This document shows, piece after piece, positions 1 through 6,847 of a stretch of DNA of 6,891 nucleotides. The translations under genes and the position numbers were made by a program. Position 1 is the stretch's first letter. Every line of letters begins with the position of its first letter. Under the pieces are notes generated by a model. The model searched no databases. It was not told where the DNA came from and saw nothing but the letters and a program-made list of their open reading frames with translations. The stretch comes from Ferruginibacter sp. (lineage in GTDB: Bacteria > Bacteroidota > Bacteroidia > Chitinophagales > Chitinophagaceae): NCBI GenBank assembly GCA_025362765.1, contig JANYFI010000116.1:1-6891 (forward strand), read 5' to 3'.

Positions 1-1443
1 TTGCCCGCCCAGCTTGCCTTTGTTGCGCAGCCATTCGGTAAATATGCCTTTACGAAGCGAATGAACAATGGGTAAACGAAGGGCAATATCTTTTTGCCGT
101 TTGGCTTCATAGTCGCTGTTGTGGTTTTTTAAGGCAGTATCCAGCTCTACGGTAAACTGGTGCAGGTTTGCGGGCTCTTTATCAAACTCAATCAGCCATT
201 CGTGCGCACCATTGTTGTTGGCGCTAAAGTAAACAGGTGCAGCCGTATAATCGTTTACAACAGCGTTGGTTTTTTCAGCGGCGATGGCAATGGCCTTGTC
301 GCTGTTATCAACAATTACTTCTTCCCCAAAAGCATTCATATAATGTTTCAGGCGGCCGCTTACTTTTATTTTGTATGGGTTGATGGAAGTAAACTGGATA
401 GTGTCGCCGATTAAATACCGCCACAAACCGCCCGTTGTGCTAATCACCAATGCATAATTTTTTCCTGTCACCACGTTTTTCAGGCCGATAGTATGTGGAT
501 TGGGTTTTCCATATTCTTCCACCGGTAAAAATTCATAAAAGATTCCATGCTCTGTAAACAGTAACATACCATCGTCATCGGGTTTTTGCTGGCCGGCAAA
601 AAAACCTTCGCTGGCATTGTATATCTCTAAGTAATTCACTTTGCCACCAATAATTTTTTCAAATTGTTCCCTGTACGGCACAAAGGAAACGCCGCCATTT
701 ATATACAGTTCAAGGTTAGGCCATACTTCTTTGATGGTTTTTTTTCCTTTAATTTCCAGTATCCGTTTTAATAACAATAATGTCCAGGTAGGAACCCCGG
801 CAATCGATCTTACATTTTCTTCTGCAGTGATCTGTGCCAGCTTTTCAATTTTGTTTTCCCATTCGTCTAATAGAGCAATGCTCAATTCTGGCGTGCGCAG
901 CCACTGTCCCCAAAAAGGAGAGTTCTGCATCAATATGGCACTTAAATCTCCATACTGAATATCTTCATTTATTTTACTCAATTGGTGAGATCCGCCAATG
1001 ACAAGCGCCTTGCCGGTAAGCAAATCGCTGGAGGGAAAGTTTTCATAATAGGTTGTCAGTACATCTTTCGACCCTTTAAAATGATTTTCCGTCAAACTCT
1101 CCTCGCTAATGGGTATGAACTTACTTTTAGCCGACGTGGTGCCGCTGCTTTTGGCAAACCAGTTCACCGGCGTATTCCACAGAATATTTTGTTCGCCGTT
1201 CATCATCCTTTCAATGTAGGGCTTAACGTCATCATATTCCTGGATAGGAACATTTCTTTTAAAGTCTCTTATACTAAACAGCCGGGAAAAATGATATTTT
1301 TTTCCAAACTCCGTGTATTGGGCGGCCGTTACAAGTTCCTGCAAAACTTCCCGCTGGCTGGCTACCGGATGGTTGCTCCAGTTTTTTATGCGCCAGAAGC
1401 GCATGCGTGCAAGTCTTGATATCGTTGGAGAAAGGAATTTCAT
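1..1443 (-). CDS. GH3-family (auxin-responsive promoter family) acyl-adenylating protein, 3' end cut by the window
   Basis: The minus strand reads open for 481 codons from an ATG at 1441-1443 to the left edge without a stop. The protein starts MKFLSPTISRLARMRFWRIK. The GH3 superfamily belongs to the ANL adenylating enzymes: plant members activate a carboxylic acid with ATP and conjugate it to an amino acid, while the substrates of bacterial members are largely unknown. Visible landmarks are a Ser/Thr/Gly-rich nucleotide-binding loop at residues 99-108 (SSGTTSAKSK), an adenine-side YNASEGF motif at 275-281, GD at 346-347, and the hinge-like GRLKHYMNAFGEE at 363-375. The reading stops at GKLGGQ. 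In family members a conserved KxPR and the C-terminus follow, so about 20 residues are probably missing. No signal peptide is visible, so it is likely cytosolic. It is transcribed divergently from thiL, and no partner gene is visible that would reveal a substrate. Family assignment is confident; the reaction is not. Confidence 0.93.
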   Translation of the reverse strand, partial: MKFLSPTISRLARMRFWRIKNWSNHPVASQREVLQELVTAAQYTEFGKKYHFSRLFSIRDFKRNVPIQEYDDVKPYIERMMNGEQNILWNTPVNWFAKSSGTTSAKSKFIPISEESLTENHFKGSKDVLTTYYENFPSSDLLTGKALVIGGSHQLSKINEDIQYGDLSAILMQNSPFWGQWLRTPELSIALLDEWENKIEKLAQITAEENVRSIAGVPTWTLLLLKRILEIKGKKTIKEVWPNLELYINGGVSFVPYREQFEKIIGGKVNYLEIYNASEGFFAGQQKPDDDGMLLFTEHGIFYEFLPVEEYGKPNPHTIGLKNVVTGKNYALVISTTGGLWRYLIGDTIQFTSINPYKIKVSGRLKHYMNAFGEEVIVDNSDKAIAIAAEKTNAVVNDYTAAPVYFSANNNGAHEWLIEFDKEPANLHQFTVELDTALKNHNSDYEAKRQKDIALRLPIVHSLRKGIFTEWLRNKGKLGGQ

Positions 1444-1567
1444 TTGCGGCAAGATAAAAAACTTACACGACTTACTGGCAGCATTAGCGAACAGTTTAAT
1501 AACGAACAATAAACAATAAAAGCAAGCTCGTGTTGAAGAGGAAGGGCAACTATCGGCCACTTTTTGT

Positions 1568-1575
1568 TAATTTTG
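1568..1575 (+). promoter_or_regulatory. Candidate Bacteroidota -7 element upstream of thiL
   Basis: TAATTTTG is a perfect match to the Bacteroidota sigma-A -7 consensus TAnnTTTG. It lies 103 bases before the thiL ATG and would give a leader of roughly 95-100 bases. No TTG is seen at the usual -33 distance, so only half of the promoter is recognisable. Confidence 0.4.
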
Positions 1576-1587
1576 ATAAAACAAGCA

Positions 1588-1604
1588 GGCAGCATTTTGT
1601 TGCC
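1588..1604 (+). other. Leader hairpin upstream of thiL
   Basis: GGCAGCA, a TTT loop and TGTTGCC form a 7-bp stem with one G-U pair in the predicted thiL leader. No T-tract follows directly; a T-rich run begins only about 15 bases later, so it is not a clear terminator. No TPP-riboswitch (THI-box) core such as CTGAGA is present between 1444 and 1678. The function is unknown and it may be a chance structure. Confidence 0.3.
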
Positions 1605-1678
1605 GGCGCTGAAAAATATTTTTTTAGTTAACGGCATCCTGGTACCATTGGCTTAATACGGATACAGACACAATAATT

Positions 1679-2719
1679 ATGAGCAACGAAAGAACAGAAA
1701 TAAATGCTTTGGGAGAATTTGGTTTAATTGATCATCTTACCCAAAACAATGAAACAAGAAATGCCTCTACTATTTTAAGTGTGGGAGATGATGCCGCCGT
1801 GCTGGATCATTTTGGAAAACAAATAGTAGTAACAAGTGATATGCTGATTGAAGGCATTCACTTTGATTTAATGTATACGCCATTGAAACACCTGGGTTAT
1901 AAAAGTGTGATAGTGAACCTAAGTGACGTATATGCGATGAATGCCACGCCAACACAGATAACGCTGAATATTGCCTTTAGTAACCGCTTTAGCCTGGAAG
2001 CGATGGATGAATTTTACGAAGGCGTATATGCAGCCTGCGAAAGATATGGCGTTGACCTGGTAGGCGGCGACACTACCTCCTCCCAGAAAGGTTTTGTTAT
2101 TTCGGTTACGGCCATCGGCGAAGTAACTCCGGATACATTTGTAAAAAGGAGCACCGCTAAAAAAGGCGACCTGCTTTGTGTAAGTGGATTTTTAGGCGGG
2201 GCGTTTTTAGGACTGACTATTTTGGAAAGAGAGAAAAGAATTTTTGCTGAAACCGGAGCCCAGCCAGACCTTGAAAACCAGGCTTACATTGTCGGCCGTT
2301 TATTAAAGCCGGAAGCAAGAAAAGACATTGTTGAGTTTTTTGCTGAAAAAGAATTGCGGCCAACCTCGATGATTGATGTTAGCGACGGCCTTAGCAGCGA
2401 AGCACTTCATATTTGCAAACAAAGCAACCTGGGTTGTGTAATCTATGAAGACAAAATACCCATACACGAAGACGCCCGTCAATTTGCCTATACGCTCGAA
2501 CTGGATCCAACAGCTTGTGCTTTAAGCGGAGGAGAAGATTATGAACTGCTTTTTACCATTTCGCAGGCTGACCATGAAAAAGTAGTTTTAAATGAACAAA
2601 TCAGTGTGATTGGATATATGACCGAACCAGAAGAAGGTACGCATATCATCACCAGGGGTGGAAATAAACACCAGCTGGTGGCGCAGGGATGGAACCATAT
2701 GAATCAATCACCGCAATAA
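1679..2719 (+). CDS. thiL: Thiamine-monophosphate kinase
   Basis: ThiL phosphorylates thiamine monophosphate with ATP to give thiamine diphosphate, the last step of cofactor synthesis, in the cytosol. The 346 residues fit the family's usual length of about 320-350. Motifs appear in family order: VGDDAAV at 35-41 (metal/nucleotide binding), SDMLIEGIHF at 53-62, NLSDVYAM at 80-87, the hallmark GGDTTSS at 129-135, IDVSDGLSSE at 232-241 and LSGGEDYELLF at 282-292. All the acidic metal-binding positions appear intact. NLSDVYAMNATP replaces the textbook NLSDLAAMGA-type segment, a mild variation. The start is chosen because the ATG is followed directly by the typical N-terminal LGEFGLI segment. A candidate promoter lies at 1568-1575. 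The S41 peptidase gene begins 24 bases after the stop, so the two may share a transcript. No other thiamine gene is present in the window. Confidence 0.97.
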   Translation: MSNERTEINALGEFGLIDHLTQNNETRNASTILSVGDDAAVLDHFGKQIVVTSDMLIEGIHFDLMYTPLKHLGYKSVIVNLSDVYAMNATPTQITLNIAFSNRFSLEAMDEFYEGVYAACERYGVDLVGGDTTSSQKGFVISVTAIGEVTPDTFVKRSTAKKGDLLCVSGFLGGAFLGLTILEREKRIFAETGAQPDLENQAYIVGRLLKPEARKDIVEFFAEKELRPTSMIDVSDGLSSEALHICKQSNLGCVIYEDKIPIHEDARQFAYTLELDPTACALSGGEDYELLFTISQADHEKVVLNEQISVIGYMTEPEEGTHIITRGGNKHQLVAQGWNHMNQSPQ

Positions 2720-2743
2720 ATTTTTGCCTGTGCTGTTATTGGT

Positions 2744-4258
2744 ATGGATTCAAATGCTCACATGATAAAAAGCCTTTTTTTACCCCTGTTTACCCTGTTA
2801 ATTATTGGAACAGGCTGTGCTGTGAGTAATAAAGATTATAATCCCAATAAAAAATACTCCCGCCGGGAATTAGAAGAAGATTATAATTTATTAAGAAACA
2901 TTCTCGAAAAAAAACATCCTGCCCTTTACTGGTACACGCCTAAAGACAGTATGAATTTTTATTTCGATAGTTTGCACGAACTTATTGCTGATTCTATGAC
3001 GGAGCTGCAGTTTGGCTGGCAGGTACTGGCGCCGCTTACGCACGAGATTCGCTGCGGCCACACAAGTTTTAATATGAGCAAACACTGGAATAAATATATC
3101 AGTGATAAAGTTACGCCCTCATTTCCCTTGTTTTTAAAAGTAATCGGCGACACGATGGTGGTTACCGGCAACCTGAACAGGAAGGATTCTATAATAAAAA
3201 AAGGAATGCTCATCAACTCGATCAATGGAATCTCCAATCACGAACTGGTGCAGCACATGTTTAAATATTTACCGTTGGATGGCTATGCAGATAACGTAAA
3301 TTACGTGCGCATCAGCAGTAATTTTCCATATTACCATCGAAATATTTTTGGCATTTATAAAAATTACCGGGTTGGGTATATCGATAGTACGGGTGTAGAA
3401 AAAACTACCTTATTACCTATGTTCAACCCGTTAAATGATACTTTATTAAAAAGAAAAAAACGGCCCTTTGAACCAAAACCGCCACGTAGTTTGTTAAATA
3501 AGGAAAGACGCGAAAGTTACCGCTCGCTGGAAATAGACAGTAATATTAATACCGCTGTTATTACGCTGAATACTTTTAGCAATGGCGGTGGAAGGCACCT
3601 GCGTACATTTATACAGCAATCATTTAGCAGGATAAAAAAGCAGGAAATAAATAACCTGGTACTCGATCTGAGAGGGAATGGCGGCGGGGACGTTAATATG
3701 TCTGTTTTGCTGACAAAATATTTGCGCAACACACCATTTAAAGTTGCTGATACGGCGTATGCTGTGGCTAAAAATTTCTGTCCTTATTCCAAATATATTA
3801 AACAAGGCTGGCTAAGCAATATCGGTTTATGGTTTGTCTCAAAAAAAAGACAAGACGGTAATGCGCATTTTGGCTATTGGGAAAGACACTGGTTTAAACC
3901 AAAGCAAAAAAATCATTTTGATGGAAAAATTTACGTGCTCATCAACGGCCCCAGTTTTTCAGCCACCACTATATTTTGCAATGCGGTAAAAGGCCAGGCC
4001 AATATTACCCTGGCGGGAGAAGAAACGGGTGGCGGATGGTACGGTAACAGTGGACTGTTGATTTCTGACATCACTTTGCCAAATACCAAACTGCGGGTAA
4101 GGCTTCCCTTTTTTAAAATTGTTCAGTTTAACCATACAATAAAAAATGGTCGCGGCGTTGCTCCGGATCTTTTCATTCCGCCAACAGTAGATGGCGTGAT
4201 AAAGGGCATTGATAGAAAGATGGAAATAGTAAAGGGATTGATAAAATCAACTCAATAA
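2744..4258 (+). CDS. S41-family (tricorn/IRBP-type) serine peptidase, predicted lipoprotein
   Basis: This is a predicted envelope peptidase of MEROPS family S41. Residues 7-25 form a lipoprotein-type signal: a short charged start (MIKS), a hydrophobic run, and GTGC with Cys25 as the probable lipidated residue. The lipobox is imperfect, with Gly at -3. The second ATG (Met7, at 2762) gives a more typical signal than the first one, so the true start may be 2762. A helical N-terminal region contains CGHTSF; His106 is probably the catalytic His. The peptidase core includes LVLDLRGNGGGD at 305-316 and INGPSFSATTIF, with Ser406 the likely nucleophile by alignment with the SASASE motif of Prc/CtpA. 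The following segment reads GEETGGG, with Gly where Ctp enzymes have the catalytic Lys, which points to the Ser-His tricorn/IRBP type. The substrate is unknown. The gene follows thiL closely and converges on the amidase gene. Confidence 0.9.
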   Translation: MDSNAHMIKSLFLPLFTLLIIGTGCAVSNKDYNPNKKYSRRELEEDYNLLRNILEKKHPALYWYTPKDSMNFYFDSLHELIADSMTELQFGWQVLAPLTHEIRCGHTSFNMSKHWNKYISDKVTPSFPLFLKVIGDTMVVTGNLNRKDSIIKKGMLINSINGISNHELVQHMFKYLPLDGYADNVNYVRISSNFPYYHRNIFGIYKNYRVGYIDSTGVEKTTLLPMFNPLNDTLLKRKKRPFEPKPPRSLLNKERRESYRSLEIDSNINTAVITLNTFSNGGGRHLRTFIQQSFSRIKKQEINNLVLDLRGNGGGDVNMSVLLTKYLRNTPFKVADTAYAVAKNFCPYSKYIKQGWLSNIGLWFVSKKRQDGNAHFGYWERHWFKPKQKNHFDGKIYVLINGPSFSATTIFCNAVKGQANITLAGEETGGGWYGNSGLLISDITLPNTKLRVRLPFFKIVQFNHTIKNGRGVAPDLFIPPTVDGVIKGIDRKMEIVKGLIKSTQ

Positions 4259-4299
4259 AAAATCGCCGGATTAACACAACGGTCATGAATTGCCGCAAT

Positions 4300-5088
4300 T
4301 TAATGGATCGTAAATCCATCGGCATCTTTCCAAAAAGGAAACTGGCTTCTTGCTTTATCCACTGTTTCTTTTTGCAACGTAATGGTAAACACATCTTCTT
4401 CGTCAGCCATATGGTATAGCACTTGCCCGAGCGGGTCAATCACCAGGCTATCGCCGCTGAAGTATACATTTTTATTATCTTTTCCTACCCGGTTTACTCC
4501 CACTACGAAACACTGATTTTCAATAGCCCTTGCACATAACAATGTTTTCCAGGCATGATTTCTTCTTTCAGGCCAGTTGGCTACATACACCAGCACATCA
4601 TATTCTCCCTCCACCGTATCTGTTTGTTGCCTGCTCCATACCGGGAAACGCAGATCATAACAAACCTGTAAATTAATTCTCCAGCCTTTTACTGAAGCGA
4701 TTAACCGTTTGTTGCCAGCTGCATAATGTTTGTCTTCCTCGCCGTAAGCAAATAAATGGCGCTTATCATAATAGCCCATTTGTCCGTTGGGCAACATCCA
4801 TATCAGGCGGTTAAAATATAATCCATCTTCTGCTATAATCAGGCTTCCGGTGATAATAATTTTGTTGGCTGCTGCTATTTCTTTCATCCAGGCAATGGTG
4901 TCGCCTTCCATCGTTTCTGCAAATAATTCCGGCGCCATGGTGAAGCCGGTACTAAACATTTCCGGCAATACTACGATTTCTGTTTGCTGCTGCATGCCTT
5001 CAATCTTTTCTTTCAGGCGCTGTAAATTGGCGGCTTTGTTTTCCCAGCTAAGATTTGTTTGAATGATGGTGAGTGTAAGAGAAGACAT
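4300..5088 (-). CDS. Nitrilase-superfamily amidohydrolase, omega-amidase (YafV/Nit2) type
   Basis: This is a carbon-nitrogen hydrolase of 262 residues, close to the E. coli YafV omega-amidase (256 residues). Omega-amidases hydrolyse alpha-ketoglutaramate or alpha-ketosuccinamate to the 2-oxo acid and ammonia, clearing the ketoacids left by glutamine and asparagine transamination and by methionine salvage. The catalytic triad is visible: Glu43 in VVLPEMFSTGF, Lys109 in YYDKRHLF and Cys143 in LQVCYDLRFPVW. The additional conserved Glu is probably in YGEED (117-118). No signal peptide is present, so it is cytosolic. The ATG at 5086-5088 starts the first beta strand (LTLTIIQTNLSW), as in the family. 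No transaminase gene is adjacent in this window to fix the substrate, so a related amidase activity is possible. It lies downstream of the helicase but beyond that gene's terminator, with its own candidate promoter. Confidence 0.93.
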   Translation of the reverse strand: MSSLTLTIIQTNLSWENKAANLQRLKEKIEGMQQQTEIVVLPEMFSTGFTMAPELFAETMEGDTIAWMKEIAAANKIIITGSLIIAEDGLYFNRLIWMLPNGQMGYYDKRHLFAYGEEDKHYAAGNKRLIASVKGWRINLQVCYDLRFPVWSRQQTDTVEGEYDVLVYVANWPERRNHAWKTLLCARAIENQCFVVGVNRVGKDNKNVYFSGDSLVIDPLGQVLYHMADEEDVFTITLQKETVDKARSQFPFWKDADGFTIH

Positions 5089-5103
5089 GAAAAGATTTTA
5101 AAA

Positions 5104-5111
5104 CAAATTTA
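5104..5111 (-). promoter_or_regulatory. Candidate Bacteroidota -7 element for the amidase gene
   Basis: On the minus strand this reads TAAATTTG, a perfect TAnnTTTG, ending 15 bases before the amidase ATG. The -33 region has only GTG where TTG would be expected. Its position just after the helicase terminator supports a separate transcription unit with a very short leader. Confidence 0.45.
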
Positions 5112-5153
5112 CGATAAAATAAAAAGCTTGCACCGCGGTACACTGATGGCAAT

Positions 5154-5179
5154 AAAAAAGCCGCTTATTTCTAAACGGC
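5154..5179 (-). terminator. Rho-independent terminator of the DEAD-box helicase gene
   Basis: Read on the minus strand, GCCGTTT, a six-base loop (AGAAAT) and AAGCGGC form a 7-bp stem with one G-U pair, followed at once by six T. It starts 26 bases after the helicase stop codon, the expected place for an intrinsic terminator, and separates that gene from the amidase gene. Confidence 0.87.
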
Positions 5180-5205
5180 GTCTATGACGATTTTAATGAT
5201 GAAAT

Positions 5206-6471
5206 TTATTTATTTCCTGTGCGTTGGGTGCCATATCCTTTTCTGCCACCGCGGTCACTTGAGTGCATGCTGCGTCCGTTGCGGTTAAAGGGTTTTATTT
5301 TTGGACCAGCCACTTGAGGAATAAAAGAAGCCGCACTTAAAGGATAAGGATGACTGTCAACTACCGGAATGTTTTTGGTAATTAATTTTTGAATATCCTT
5401 TAACTCTGTTTTTTCTTCATGATCGCAAAATGAAATAGCGATGCCGGTATTGCCCGCACGACCGGTACGCCCGATGCGGTGCACATAGGTTTCGGGTACA
5501 TTGGGCAATTCAAAATTAAATACATGGGTCAGCTCATCAATGTCAATTCCGCGGGCTGCAATGTCTGTTGCCACCAATACGCGAAGGTTGCCATTTTTAA
5601 AGTTGGTTAAGGCATGCTGTCTTGCATTTTGCGATTTGTTGCCGTGTATGGCCGCCGCTGTTATATTTTCTTTTAGCAATATTTTTACCACCTTATCCGC
5701 ACCATGTTTGGTACGGGTAAAAACCAGCGCAGTAACAATGGCCTTATCTTTTAACAGGTACAGTAGCAGGCCGGGTTTATTGTTTTTATCTACCAGATAT
5801 AAGCTTTGTTGAATCGCATCCACTGTAGAGGATACAGGAGTTACTTCAACTTTCGACGGGTTGGTCAACAATACATTTGCCAGTGTTTGAATTTCAGGAG
5901 GCATAGTGGCCGAAAAGAAAAGCGTTTGCCTTTTTGCCGGTAATTTTATAATTACTCTTTTTACATCGTGAATAAAACCCATGTCCAGCATTCTGTCTGC
6001 TTCATCGAGCACAAATATTTTTAAATGCTGCAAGCCAATATAACCCTGGCTCATCAGGTCCAGCAAACGGCCGGGGGTAGCAATTAAAATATCAACGCCC
6101 CTTTGAAGCTGGTTGGTTTGGTGCATTTGTGATACACCACCAAAAATTACCGTGTGGGTAAGGCCGGTATATTTTCCGTATGCTTCAAAGCTTTCGCCTA
6201 TCTGTATAGCCAGTTCTCTTGTTGGTGTTAATATCAGTGCTTTGATTTGCTTTGGTGCACGAACGGCAGGTTTTTCCGCATGTAAAATTTGCAAAATTGG
6301 TATCGCAAAGGCTGCCGTTTTTCCGGTACCGGTTTGTGCGCAGCCCAGTAAATCCCTTCTTTCCAGTATTAGCGGAATAGATTGTTGCTGGATAGGAGTC
6401 GGTGTAGTGTATCCTTCTTCGGCCAATGCCTTTAGGATAGGTTCAATTAAGTTTAATTTTGTGAATGCCAT
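5206..6471 (-). CDS. rhlE: DEAD-box ATP-dependent RNA helicase, RhlE-like
   Basis: This is an ATP-dependent RNA helicase that remodels RNA duplexes and ribonucleoproteins in the cytosol, in ribosome assembly, RNA decay or cold adaptation. All core motifs are present: Q motif around residues 21-33 (GYTTPTPIQQQSIP), motif I AQTGTGKT at 45-52, Ia PTRELA at 83-88, GG at 111-112, TPGR at 132-135, II DEAD at 156-159, III SAT at 187-189, IV VFTRT at 250-254, V VATDIAARGID at 300-310 and VI HRIGRTGR at 331-338. The start MAFTKLNLIEPILKALAEEG resembles RhlE, as does the short length of 421 residues. The last 45 or so residues form a basic Gly/Arg/Ser-rich tail (for example SDRGGRKGYGTQRTGNK), probably an RNA-binding extension. 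No DeaD-type RRM-like C-terminal domain is seen. The subfamily name is less certain than the family. It has its own candidate promoter, a leader of about 105 bases and a strong terminator. Confidence 0.95.
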   Translation of the reverse strand: MAFTKLNLIEPILKALAEEGYTTPTPIQQQSIPLILERRDLLGCAQTGTGKTAAFAIPILQILHAEKPAVRAPKQIKALILTPTRELAIQIGESFEAYGKYTGLTHTVIFGGVSQMHQTNQLQRGVDILIATPGRLLDLMSQGYIGLQHLKIFVLDEADRMLDMGFIHDVKRVIIKLPAKRQTLFFSATMPPEIQTLANVLLTNPSKVEVTPVSSTVDAIQQSLYLVDKNNKPGLLLYLLKDKAIVTALVFTRTKHGADKVVKILLKENITAAAIHGNKSQNARQHALTNFKNGNLRVLVATDIAARGIDIDELTHVFNFELPNVPETYVHRIGRTGRAGNTGIAISFCDHEEKTELKDIQKLITKNIPVVDSHPYPLSAASFIPQVAGPKIKPFNRNGRSMHSSDRGGRKGYGTQRTGNK

Positions 6472-6582
6472 TAAATGGTTTTGATTTTTTGAGGCTGGAA
6501 AGACGTTGCATTTTCTGAAACAGCGGAAATTTTTTTACCACCTGGCTTACAACTTGCCGTATAATTAAAGTGGAGTAGGCGG

Positions 6583-6590
6583 CAAAGGTA
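6583..6590 (-). promoter_or_regulatory. Candidate Bacteroidota -7 element for the helicase gene
   Basis: On the minus strand this reads TACCTTTG, a perfect TAnnTTTG. It predicts transcription starting near 6578 and a 5' leader of about 105 bases, long for an unregulated gene. A TTTG lies only 13 bases upstream, too close for a normal -33 element, so the upstream half is unclear. Confidence 0.42.
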
Positions 6591-6596
6591 AGGTTT

Positions 6597-6607
6597 TTTG
6601 GTCCAAA
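6597..6607. promoter_or_regulatory. Short palindrome at the helicase promoter, possible operator
   Basis: TTTGG, one central base and CCAAA form a perfect 5+1+5 inverted repeat, six bases upstream of the candidate -7 element, where a regulator could compete with RNA polymerase. It is short and AT-rich at its ends, so chance is a real possibility. Confidence 0.2.
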
Positions 6608-6634
6608 CGCCTATTGTGGTTATTGTTAACGCTT

Positions 6635-6796
6635 TCACAGCGGCAATATGGTTGTTGCTATTACGATAATGGCAATAAAAATGATGAAGCCCAATACAAG
6701 TAATACCATTGTAAAATATTTTTGTGCAGGATCAACAAAAAAAGGAGAAGCACCTAAATCTCCGCCGCCACGGCGGACTTTAGCAGGCTTTAATAT
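6635..6796 (-). CDS. Possible small single-pass membrane protein, start uncertain or broken
   Basis: The minus-strand frame is open from after a TAA at 6809-6811 to a TGA at 6635-6637. The only ATG (6707-6709) gives 24 residues, almost all hydrophobic: MVLLVLGFIIFIAIIVI then ATTILPL. The frame upstream of that ATG also reads like protein: a basic KPAKVRRGGGDLG stretch, then ASPFFVDPAQKYFT, leading straight into the membrane segment. This is a common layout for small N-in membrane proteins. From an ATA codon at 6794-6796 the product would be 53 residues, but ATA is a very rare start and no ATG, GTG or TTG lies in that upstream part. Possibilities are a non-standard start, a gene that has lost its start codon, or a chance reading. 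I do not recognise the family. It lies upstream of, and in the same direction as, the helicase gene. Confidence 0.33.
   Translation of the reverse strand: MLKPAKVRRGGGDLGASPFFVDPAQKYFTMVLLVLGFIIFIAIIVIATTILPL
6761..6777. repeat. GC-rich inverted repeat (hairpin)
   Basis: TCCGCCG, a CCA loop and CGGCGGA form a perfect 7-bp GC-rich stem in AT-rich surroundings. Flanking TAAA (6755-6758) and TTTA (6779-6782) can extend it across a small asymmetric internal loop. No T-tract follows on either strand, so it is not a standard terminator. On the minus strand it encodes the RRGGG part of the possible small protein. Confidence 0.5.
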
Positions 6797-6847
6797 CCGA
6801 AAGGGATTTTATTTGCTGACAAGTAAAATTATAAGATTCAACTAAGT

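Noticed and set aside
982..1419. Plus-strand 145-codon ORF inside the GH3 region
   Set aside because: It lies wholly antisense to the GH3 gene, whose motifs are clear. It is a shadow of that coding sequence.
1458..1465. TAAGTTTT on the minus strand as a promoter for the GH3 gene
   Set aside because: It misses the final G of TAnnTTTG, has no -33 partner and would give a leader of only a few bases.
1440..1637. Minus-strand 65-codon ORF in the GH3-thiL spacer
   Set aside because: It overlaps the start of the GH3 gene by a few bases, covers the predicted thiL leader and promoter region, and shows no domain or convincing signal. It is probably a chance reading.
4288..4319. Two small inverted repeats at the convergent peptidase-amidase junction (AATTG-CCG-CAATT and ATGGAT-CGTAA-ATCCAT)
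   Set aside because: The stems are only 5-6 bp and AT-rich, overlap the amidase coding end and have no T-tract on either strand, so I do not call a terminator.
5132..5139. ACCGCGGT palindrome between the helicase terminator and the amidase promoter
   Set aside because: Only eight bases long with no extension. It could be part of an operator but is too short to support one.
6648..6845. Plus-strand 65-codon ORF ending three bases before the edge terminator
   Set aside because: Its position before a terminator is suggestive, but the translation has no recognisable domain and its composition looks random. It mirrors the more protein-like minus-strand membrane frame codon for codon. The terminator is symmetric and more likely serves a minus-strand gene beyond the edge.
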